From contig CAJNDS010002213.1 in NCBI GenBank assembly GCA_905221605.1, positions 1,138,934-1,202,933 on the forward strand: DNA of 64,000 bases, written 5' to 3'. The notes beneath the pieces were generated by a model. It worked only from the letters and a program-made list of their open reading frames with translations. It made no database searches and was not told where the DNA came from. Shown here in pieces: positions 40,004 through 48,897 of the stretch. Position numbers and translations under genes: made by a program. The stretch comes from Symbiodinium natans (lineage: Eukaryota > Sar > Dinophyceae > Suessiales > Symbiodiniaceae). Positions within the stretch are counted from its first letter, which is position 1. Each line of letters starts with the position of its first letter.

Positions 40004-42260
40004 CTGTATGATTCGATGAGTTTACTTGTGCTTGAGGATGGGTGGTCGCGGTCGCATGCGGTCGCAGAGGGGCGTGAGACGGGTTTCGGAATCCGGTTAT
40101 TGGGGTTTAGAGTTTTTGTTTTTTTTTTTTTTTTTGGGGGGGGGGGGGGGGGGTGGTCGGGGTTTTGATTAGGGTTTAGTTGGAGTTTGGAGTTCGATTT
40201 GGAGATTGATTTGGGTGTGTTTCGCATGTGTGCAGCATAGACTCATTCACGCAGGGTTTTGGGTTGGGGTTGTAGTGTGCCCTTGACAAATGACGGCTGT
40301 CAGACATGCCCCCGCAGTTTCAGATGCCATGCTGGGATCTCCTCAGGTCAGAAGAAGCAGTTCGGTTTTGAGGACTTTGGCTTAGCCGCTTAGCCTCACG
40401 GCTCGAACTAGGATCCTCATTCCTAACCATGAACATGAGATGTCCCTTAAAACCCGCAGGAGTTGTGGGATTGGTGCTTCTGCAGACGACCCTACACCCG
40501 AATCCCCGAGCCCTACCTCACATCTGCAATGAATGTAAGCGCAACTCTGGGATGGTTGTGGAGATCCTGTTGCCGGAGGCATGGCCTTTCGCAGAGGCAG
40601 TCTCACACAAGTCTCTGCATGTCTCGGAGGGGTATCTGGGTAGTTTTCTAAACCAGGTCCCCTTTCTTCGGTACCCTATATAGTACGGCACCCTTAAAAT
40701 AAGGACCCCAACAGCGACCCTAGTTTACAGAACTATCCCATATCGCAGGTGCGGCGTGAATGTCCATAGCATTAAAGTAGGTCTGGCAAGTAGCTACAGC
40801 AACAATAGGTGTTATAATTCGTGCAGTTATCACAGTAGTATTTGTAGCCATTGTAGTACACTATGGCACTTAGCAGCTATAGTAATTGTAGCGATTGTAG
40901 TTATGGAAGTAGATATACAATTTCTAGTAGTTGCGCAGGAGAATTTGACTTCTGACAACGCCTTGGAGCGGTTGAGTATAGACCTGTCGGGGGCGTTGTT
41001 ACGTCAGGTTGGCTTTGCATGGACACGGGGCTTGAGCGACAGCTTCTGAAGGCAGAGGTCCCCTAATCTACGCGCAAAGACTCTTGTCCTTGCTGTAGGA
41101 AGGGCATCCGAATGTTCGGAAACCCCAAACTTCGAATGCCCCCCCGTGAATACAGCCCGAGACCTCTCGACAAGCCAGATGGCGTTAAGAAAATTGGTTC
41201 GTGTGTTCAGGTGTGTTCCTGATTACTCTTGCCTGAGCGAGACTGACTTAGACGGGTTGATGTGACGCGGCTCGACGCTCCTGCCCCGTGGATGGAGAAG
41301 CGAGCCTGCTTGTTCATATCTCGTGTTGACAGTACTAAAGACAACCTTTCCAGTACCGCAGCACAACAGGTTGTGCTGGCGGATTTACAGAAGCCTCGAC
41401 GGTTAACCGTGTAAGATGAGCGCCACAAGGTTTTGGTGTGGAGACCAGCTCGATGTAGTTTGGGTGCGAATGCTTCTTCAGAACTCAGTTCGTTCATCGC
41501 ACGAAGCCCCTCAAACCCGAACCCCCAAACCCCAAACCTCTAAAAGCCCGAATTAAAGCCCTAAAACCCTATAACCCTAAAGCCCCTAGAACCCTAAAGG
41601 CCATAAAACCCTAAAACCCTAAAGGCCTGAAGCCTAACCCTGAAACTCTGAAAGCCAAAAACCCGAAGACCCTAAAGCCCCAAAGCCCTAAACACACACA
41701 CAATAAAAAAGAAAGTATAAACAATAAATAGCAATAAACACCTAAAAGCCCGTCCCAAGCCGCAGTTCTGGCTTACAGGTGCTTAGGGCACCAGGCTGTG
41801 GCAACACTCATGGATGAGACATAGGGTTTAGGGATACTCAACCCACGCCTCGACCCAAAACCGTCAACCTTACACCCTACACCCGAAGCCCATGGAGCTA
41901 TTTGCTCGAGCTGCCACCGTTTGAACATCCAGCCCCAGACCCCAAGCCCTGAGCCCCACTAAACTCGAAACCCCAAACCCTAAACCCTAAACCCTACACC
42001 CTAAACCCCACCCTCCCCGCAATCCCAGAAGCCTAGGCTTACCCGGTCTCAGCGATCATCGGTAGGCCCTTGGGACATTGTATGTCTTCTCCCTTCTTGG
42101 GCTTCAGAGGCTTATGCTTATACGATTATTTTTCAGAGGGCTTTAAGGGCCGTCCCCAGGTTCCAAACCCCCCCCCGCGCATCGAGCCATGACGCACGTC
42201 TACCCGCTCTTAGTTGCGCAGCCAGAGCCTCAGCATCTCGCGGATCTCGGGAGTTAGGTG
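40004..42260. other. unique spacer, homopolymers and degenerate triplet tract
   Basis: T17/G17 homopolymer block at about 40119-40154; eroded AGY triplet tract at 40790-40935; CCCTAAA-like repeats at 41515-41700 and 41960-42010. Frames at 40382-40683, 40756-41049 and 41207-41497 have no recognised domain and are left uncalled. An element of the GGCCCTTGGGA family is at 42062-42150. Confidence 0.4.
42062..42150 (+). repeat. dispersed repeat, GGCCCTTGGGACATT type
   Basis: TAGGCCCTTGGGACATTGTA, CTTCTTGGGCTTCAGAGG and TTTTTCAGAGGGCTTTAAGG occur in the same order at 28764, 53105, 53735 and 57687, diverged. No coding capacity. Confidence 0.65.
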
Positions 42261-43642
42261 CGTAAGATTTAGGGTTTAGGGTTTAGGGTTTAGGGTTTAG
42301 GGTTTAGGGTTTAGGGTTAGATCCCATAACAGGGTTCCTAGTCGCGATATGGGGGGATTTAGGGTTTAGGTCTTAAGGCATCTATTTCCCGAATTCCCCA
42401 CGAAGCACCGAAGAAGCACCGAAGAACGAAGACATTGCCCTTCTTCCGCCACTTTGGGGGGCTTTGGGGTTATTGGGCCTGAGGGTATTGGGAGCCTTGT
42501 ATCTCCCAGCCTTCGCAGACCTTTAAGGGAGTGGACCCCTACATTACCAGCCTGTATAACTAGACCCTTCCGAAAACCAGGTCGGCCACTCCTACCAATA
42601 TCTATAGATACAGATGTACCCATTCTTGTTCGCGGCCTCAGCCCTAAACCGTAAACCGAACGAAACCAAATGGCTTTCCGTAGATCTCAGACAGCAGGGA
42701 TAGGCGGAACAAAGGCTTTCAACAAAGAAAACGTCCGAAGCCCTAAGTTGCTGAACCCCCAAAGGCGCACCTCTGAAGTGAAATCTGACCCTGAACCCTA
42801 AACCCTAAACCCTAAACCCTAAACCCTAAACCCCGAACCAGGAACCTGGACTGTGAGCCTTGGAAGTCTAGAGACTCCAAGATCCCTTAATTAAGGAACA
42901 TGCCTTCAATCATCGTAGGATCCCGAATATGATCTGAGATATATTCCTTAATTCAGAGGAGTCTCTGGAGTCTAGAAGGTTTGTCGGGCTAGGGTTTGCT
43001 CTAAACTCAAAATCCTGAACCCCGTAAGTTGTCCTTAGACATGGAGGCTTCATGGCAGCGGGTGGAGAAAGATGTCAGACCTAGGTTCCTGAGTAGTGCT
43101 CTTTTGCCCTTTCTATTTTCGGGTTAACAGTAGCAAAAAGGGTACCCTTACTACCCCTAAGGGTCCATGTGCCCCAAATAGTATATACTTGGGCCCCAAA
43201 GTACATGGACCCTTAGGGGTTTAAAGGTGCTACCCAGGAACCTGGCGTGGGGTTTGGGGTTTGGGGTTTGGGGTTTAGGGTTTAGGGGTTAAGGTTTAGG
43301 GTTTAGGGTTTGGGGTTTAGGGTTTAGGGTTTGGGGTTTAGGGTTTAGGGTTTAGGGTTTAGGTAGGATCAGGCATGCGGAGCAAAGTCCCTGCTCGCCA
43401 GACCCGGGTTGCCAGATCCACCGTTCCGAACATTAGGCTTTAGGGTTTAGGGTTTAGGGTTTAGGGCTCATGATTATTGTTTTCTTTTCAAATTGTATTC
43501 TTATGGTTATTCCCACACCATTGGTCACACTATGGTCCTGAAAGTCTCGTTGTCATCCCTTAAAGCAATCCGTAGCCTTAGAGGAAGCTCTCAGCCCGCA
43601 GCATAGATATCACAGCGTCTGCGCACCCCTACCTCGCACAGC
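42261..43642. other. telomere-like arrays and hairpins upstream of the RCC1-like gene
   Basis: TTTAGGG at 42268-42317, CCCTAAA at 42793-42832, TTTGGGG/TTTAGGG at 43251-43365 and 43438-43467. An imperfect inverted repeat spans 42862-42980 (AGTCTAGAGACTCC / GGAGTCTCTGGAGTCTAG). The last 170 bases before the ATG are unique and could hold the 5' UTR; CCGTAGCC at 43570 matches only the first 8 bases of the dinoflagellate spliced leader. Confidence 0.55.
43153..43220. repeat. perfect 18-bp inverted repeat (stem-loop)
   Basis: ACCCCTAAGGGTCCATGT (43153-43170) and its exact complement ACATGGACCCTTAGGGGT (43203-43220), loop 32 bases. Outside it GGTACCC/GGTGC stretches extend the symmetry weakly. Confidence 0.85.
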
Positions 43643-45082
43643 ATGTCGATCACTGTGTCAGTTCGAATGCTTAGTGGCAGTACGGCCACTGTGCAAGCCG
43701 AATTGGACGAAGAAGTTAAAGCGCTGAGGTTTCGGGCCCAAACTGCACTGGGCATCGGAAAGGGTTGGCTGTTTGACTCAGCCGGACGAGCGCTGGATAC
43801 AGGCTCGAAGATAGCTCATGCCAACATCCAGAGTGGTGACACACTTAGCCTTGTGACTGCCAGGCGTCAACTTCAAGCTCGGGGAAGAGCTATGGCTGCC
43901 ATTCTTGGTGATGGATCCGTGGTGACCTGGGGCGAACCCAAGGCTGGTGGCAATAGCCGTGCCGTGCGCGATCAACTGAAGAATGTGAGGCACATTCAAG
44001 CGACTCATGGCGCCTTTGCTGCCATTCTTGCCGATGGATCTGTGGTGACCTGGGGCGATGCGGACTGCGGTGGCGACAGTCGCGCTGTGCAAGATCAGCT
44101 GATCAATGTGCAGCAGATTCAAGCCTCCGGTTGGGCCTTTGCTGCCATTCTTGCCGATGGATCTGTGGTGACCTGGGGTGCTGCAGAGCGTGGTGGCGAC
44201 AGTAGTGCTGTGCAAGATCAGCTGATCAACGTGCAACAGATCCAAGCCTCTTGCTGTGCTTTCGCTGCCATTCTTGGAGATCGATCCGTGGTGACATGGG
44301 GTCTTCCTCAAACTGGTGGTGATAGCAGAGTTGTGCAGGATCAGCTGAAGCATGTGCAGCAGATCCAAGCATCTTTGTTCGCCTTTGCTGCCATTCTTGC
44401 CGATGGATCTGTGGTGACCTGGGGCGATGCGAACCGTGGTGGCGACAGCAGCGCTGTGCAGACCGAGCTGAGGGGTGTGCAGCAGATCCAAGCCTCCCCT
44501 TTCGGTGCTTTCGCTGCCATTCTTGATGATCGATCCGTGGTGACATGGGGTCATCCGCAAGCTGGTAGTGACAGCAGTGCTGTGCAGAATCAGCTGAAGC
44601 ATGTGCAGCAGATCCAAGCCTCTTTCTTCGCCTTTGCTGCCATTCTTGCCGATGGATCTGTGGTGACCTGGGGCGATGCGGACCGTGGTGGCGACAGCAG
44701 CGCTGTGCAGACCCAGCTGAGGGGTGTGCAACAGATTCAAGCCTCTTGCTGTGCTTTCGCTGCCATTCTGGATGATGGATCCGTGGTGACCTGGGGCCAT
44801 GTTAAATCAGGTGGCGACAGCAGCGCTGTGCATGATGAGCTGAAGAATGTGAAGCAGATCCAAGCCTCTATCTGTGCTTTTGCCGCCATTCTTGGTGACG
44901 GATCCGTGGTGACATGGGGTTCTCCGAAAACTGGTGGTGACAGCAGGGCTGTGCAGGATGACCTGAAGGATGTGCAGCAGATCCAAGCCTCTTTCTTTGC
45001 TGCCATCCTTTTATGGATCCGAGATCACCTGGGATTGCTTCTCATAGCAGTGGTGGCAGTCGGGCTGTGCAGGATCAGCTAA
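43643..45082 (+). CDS. ubiquitin-like domain plus RCC1-like repeat protein, intronless
   Basis: 479 codons, one exon. Residues about 1-75 (MSITVSVRMLSGSTATVQAE, LGIGKGWLFDSAGRALD, IQSGDTLSLV) look like a ubiquitin-like fold. Nine repeats of about 38-41 residues follow, core AFAAILADGSVVTWGDADRG, then GDSSAVQDQL.NVQQIQAS. They resemble the RCC1/HERC blade type annotated in large numbers in Symbiodiniaceae; molecular role not known. Repeats 5 and 7 (ADANRG/ADADRG type) and 2-3 are nearly identical in DNA, suggesting recent internal duplication. A tenth repeat starts (FFAAIL) but is shifted out of frame, so the protein ends in a hydrophobic tail (LGLLLIAVVAVGL). Lack of introns in an intron-rich region suggests origin by retroposition. 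Confidence 0.9.
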   Translation: MSITVSVRMLSGSTATVQAELDEEVKALRFRAQTALGIGKGWLFDSAGRALDTGSKIAHANIQSGDTLSLVTARRQLQARGRAMAAILGDGSVVTWGEPKAGGNSRAVRDQLKNVRHIQATHGAFAAILADGSVVTWGDADCGGDSRAVQDQLINVQQIQASGWAFAAILADGSVVTWGAAERGGDSSAVQDQLINVQQIQASCCAFAAILGDRSVVTWGLPQTGGDSRVVQDQLKHVQQIQASLFAFAAILADGSVVTWGDANRGGDSSAVQTELRGVQQIQASPFGAFAAILDDRSVVTWGHPQAGSDSSAVQNQLKHVQQIQASFFAFAAILADGSVVTWGDADRGGDSSAVQTQLRGVQQIQASCCAFAAILDDGSVVTWGHVKSGGDSSAVHDELKNVKQIQASICAFAAILGDGSVVTWGSPKTGGDSRAVQDDLKDVQQIQASFFAAILLWIRDHLGLLLIAVVAVGLCRIS

Positions 45083-45190
45083 CGAATGCTCAGCAGATCA
45101 TGCAAAATGCCTTATCCAACATTTGCCTTGAACCGGCTTGTGTTAGTGCGACCACACAATTTGGAGCCCACTTGCCCAGAGGTTAGTGGG
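45020..45190 (+). pseudogene. decayed tenth repeat and downstream remnant
   Basis: After the frame break, another + frame reads SGGSRAVQDQLTNAQQIMQN, clearly the second half of a repeat, and continues open to TAG at about 45184. GSEITWD in the third frame is the first half. At least two indels are needed, so this part is decayed even if the upstream ORF is intact. Confidence 0.8.
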
Positions 45191-46541
45191 TTATAAGTTA
45201 TAACTACCACAAGGTTCCTCAACCCTAAACGTGAACCCTGAACCCTAAACCCTTCTCTGGTTTGACTTGTGGAGATGTGTCGCTGCGACTCTGAATACCT
45301 TCAGCTCTTTACATAAACCGTCGGATCTCCTTACTATATCCCCTTGGGAATCGTGTTTCATTTTGGTTCATATAAACCCCAAGAGGATATTAAAAGCATT
45401 GTTTTTATTAAGGTTCTAAGGGGTAGTATAGCTTACCTATAGGCTCCATTGTAGTTCCTTTTTGGGATTACCTTTTAGGATCCTATTTTTTAGCCACAAG
45501 AAGGAACTACAATGGAGCCTACGGGTATCTAGAACATGACCTCGTTTCCCAGTATGTGCGCAACTTGGCTATTCAGCCCCACATGCTACACGCTAAACCC
45601 CGCACTTCTGCGTCTAGGCAGCTTGAACCACGCTTCCGTTGCGCACAATCCAAACCATGCCAATCACCCCGCACCTCGAAACTGAAGAGATGCAAAGCTC
45701 CCGATTATTTAAGGCAAGGTTTTGTTGGCGGGGTCACCCTAAACCCTAGACCCTAGACCCTACCCCATAAACCCGAAACGCCAAGGTGGGCATTTTTACG
45801 TATATCTTTGAGCCTCAAACAGTGCAACTTGGACGCCGATCGCCTCGGCCTTTCCACTCCCCGCCCCACAAGCCCAGGCAGCACGCTGTGAACCCTAAAG
45901 TTTCCCTAAAGCCTAAACCGTGAAACAGTTTGCCATATGGAAAATAGCCCTAAACCCTAAACCCTAAACCCTAAACCCTAAACCCTAAACCCTAAACCCC
46001 TGAGCGAAAGAAATTCTAAACCGGCAGACTTGGGGCTGGAGCTGGCATCTGGAATTCGGAAAAGCAACAAGGGCCGACATGATTTAGGGTTTGAAGTAGA
46101 CCGGTCTTCAAGGTTAAGGCTTAGAAGCCCTACCCTCCAAACCATCCCAACACCCTAAAACCCCTGCCTCAGGTTGAAAACACAGTGACCCCAAAGCTGT
46201 CGGCCTCTTTTACGTAGAGGGGTTTTTTGGTAGATGGTGAAGGGCTTCGGGTGTAGGGTATTTAGCGTTTAGAAGTTCCTGAAGCAAGGTTGCAGCCGGC
46301 TTTGCTAGAGCCAGCCTGCTGAAATCCCCATAACACACACCCATAACCCCCCAAGGCTGTCCGTACTCAGGGACCTAAACAAGGTAATTCTAGCAGGCCC
46401 TAAACGCTAACCCTAAACCCTAACCCTAAACCCTAAACCCTAATTCTTACTGCACCCTGTGCACCGTCCTAGCCCTACAAACTCACCGACTGGGGCCTTG
46501 GGGGCCTGTAAGGTTGCCGTGCGACCTAAACTTGGCCCCAG
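45191..46541. other. spacer with hairpin and CCCTAAA array
   Basis: Contains the perfect inverted repeat at 45440-45521, CCCTAAA at 45948-45998, and CCCTAACCCTAAA variants at 46400-46445. A short + frame at 45556-45756 has no recognised domain. Confidence 0.5.
45440..45521. repeat. perfect 21-bp inverted repeat (stem-loop, MITE-like)
   Basis: TAGGCTCCATTGTAGTTCCTT (one base over twenty in full; core AGGCTCCATTGTAGTTCCTT) at 45440-45460 is exactly complementary to 45501-45521, loop 40 bases. Perfect arms imply recent origin or selection. Confidence 0.9.
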
Positions 46542-46623
46542 AGGTATGGAGAGTGCATGCGACTCATCGAGGAGTGCACTCAGGACACCGCAGCCCAAAT
46601 GCCCAGAGCATTCTCAACTCCTG
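46542..46623 (+). CDS. membrane protein gene exon a
   Basis: CCCAG acceptor; RYGECMRLIEECTQDTAAQM then PRAFSTP, donor G|GTCCC. Clearly coding-like. CCCTAAA upstream. Confidence 0.65.
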
Positions 46624-48863
46624 GTCCCTAAGCCCTAGCGCTCAACTCCTAAACCCCGAAACCCTAAACACCGACCGGGTCGCCCTGCACCTGGAAAATC
46701 CGACATGGAGGTTGCTATTTTGCCATTCACTCCCCCCAACAACCCCCCCCCGCCCCCCTCGCCGACCCTGCCCGGCGCCCTGCCCCCCGTCCGGTGTTCT
46801 TCCACCACCATCCTACGTTCCCACTGTCTGGTCGCAGTTGTTCTGTGTTTAATGGTTTCGGGTTTAGGGTAATTCCCAAACGTGGTACATCCTACGGTCC
46901 TTTTGGGGCTTGCGTGGGTAGGTTGTTTTCAGGCTGGGGCTTTTAGATGTTTGAAGGTTTCTCGTCCAAAGAATCCAGCGGGAGAGGGCCCACTCCCCCC
47001 AAAAATTCCCGCGGAGACATTGTAGGGTTTAGCGTGCAGGGTTTAGGGTTTAGAGTTTAGGGGAACAAGAGCTTCTTCTCTCGCTGCCACCGATTCTCAT
47101 CTCAACTGCAGCCATTGCTTCACACAGCAAGAGTTTGCTGCACTTCGCTTGGCAAGCAGAGCCCTGTAAGGGTTTAGGGTTTAGAGCAAGTTTAGGGTTT
47201 AGGGTTTAGGGGTTAGGGGTTAAGGGTTAAGGGGTTAGGAGTTTAGGGCCTAGGGCTCAGGCTTCAGGCTTTGTTAGGGCTTAGGGTCTCCAGGGTACTG
47301 TCAATTTTGAGAATTCAGGGCTTAAAAAGCTAAACCTTAAGGGTCCAAGGTAGAACCCCTAGGTTATTTGGGGGCTACTTAGGAAAACAGGGCCTATATA
47401 AGATATATATATATATATATATAAATACATAAACAAAAAAATAGAAAGATAGATAGATAAATAAATAAGTATATATATATATAGAGGGGAATAAGATTAA
47501 GGGTCCCTTCTAGGGGTGCCTCCTTATACCCGCTAGCAAGAGTGGCCCGACATGGATACCGATGGCGTGTGCCGGGTCAAGGCACATGCCACGTCGTACT
47601 TCGTCCAGGAGCGTGTGCTCCAAATCCGGGCGGCTGAGAGGGCTTTTGGGGTTGAGGGTAATACTAAACCCTAAACCCTAAACCCCAATCCCTGAACCCT
47701 GAACCCTGAACCCTGAACCCTGAACCCTGAACCCTGAACCCTGAACCCTGAACCCTAGACTCAGCTCGAGAGTAGATCTTGCACGTGCACTTCACGTTCG
47801 CCCCAAGTCTGGATATCCTCGTCCCCGACTCGTCAACAGGAGGGCTTTGAAGTGCTTCTGGCGATTCCCAGAACGCTACAGCGACCCCTACCCGAAACCC
47901 TAAACCCTAAACCCTACACAGGCAGCCCACCCGCGAGCCCAGTTCTCGAATACCTCTACAGCTCTGCGGGTGTTGGAGAGGATCCCAGTGTTCATGCCGC
48001 TGCTCATCACAACTCGTTCTTGGCTTTTTGCATTGGTGGTGCGGGGCCCAGTTGAGGACGTCAGTCGCACAGGCTAAGGGCTTAGAAGGCTTAGAGTTTA
48101 TTGCAGGGCTGCTTTCTTTGATGCGAACCCCCCAAACCCTAAGCCCCAAACCCCCCAAACCCACACCCGAAGGCGTAAACGCTCTGGTTAGTAGGGAATG
48201 CGGGAATGAGGTACCCTATAAAATCCCTTAAAGGGTATATATATATATATGGGGCCCTAGCTCCCTCATTCCCTGCCAACCAACAGTAAGGCTCAACCCT
48301 AAACCCTAAACCCTACAGTAAACCCCAAACCCTAAACCCCAGACCCTAAACCCCAAACCCTAAACCCTAGACCCTAAACCCTAAAGCAACCCTGACCCAG
48401 GTGCCTGCATGTGGCTGATGGCCTTCGTGGTTTGGTACGTTCCGGTGAGTGCCGCGCCCAAGCTGCGGCTGCTCGCCATGATTGCCTTTGGCCTGCGAGG
48501 TGTCGGCCATTTGAGATCGGGGTTTGGGGTTTAGGGTTTAGGATTTGGGGTTTAGGGTTTGGGGTTTAGGATTTGGGGTTTAGAGTTTGTGGTTTAGGGT
48601 TTAGGGTTTAAATGGTTTAGGGCTTCTGCCTTGGAGGACTTGGGTATGTGATGGAGGGTCTTGCACGGATCATCTGGAACGAAACCGACAACGTGCCTTA
48701 CGTCTTCAGTGCTCGCATCATAGTGGCGCCTTGGCTGCACCCCGCCCCCCCCCAAGCTCAAAGTCTCAAAGATGAGTTGGGGTTCTGCAGAGCTATTATC
48801 TCTCTGGGTTAGGGCCGCTTAGGGTTTAGGGTTTGAGGTTTGAGACCCCCCCCCCCCCCCCCC

Positions 48864-48897
<34 letters not shown>

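Noticed and set aside
40004-42260. Several 60-97-codon ORFs.
   Set aside because: No recognised domain, no consistent splice phase, and one derives from an eroded triplet repeat.
43569-43590. Possible spliced-leader relic (CCGTAGCC) upstream of the RCC1-like gene.
   Set aside because: Only 8 leading bases match; the diagnostic ATTTTGGCTCAAG part is absent. No full spliced-leader copy was spotted elsewhere, though I cannot scan exhaustively.
43778-44800. 340-codon reverse-strand ORF.
   Set aside because: Antisense shadow of the RCC1-like gene; repeat structure and the ubiquitin-like domain appear only on the + strand.
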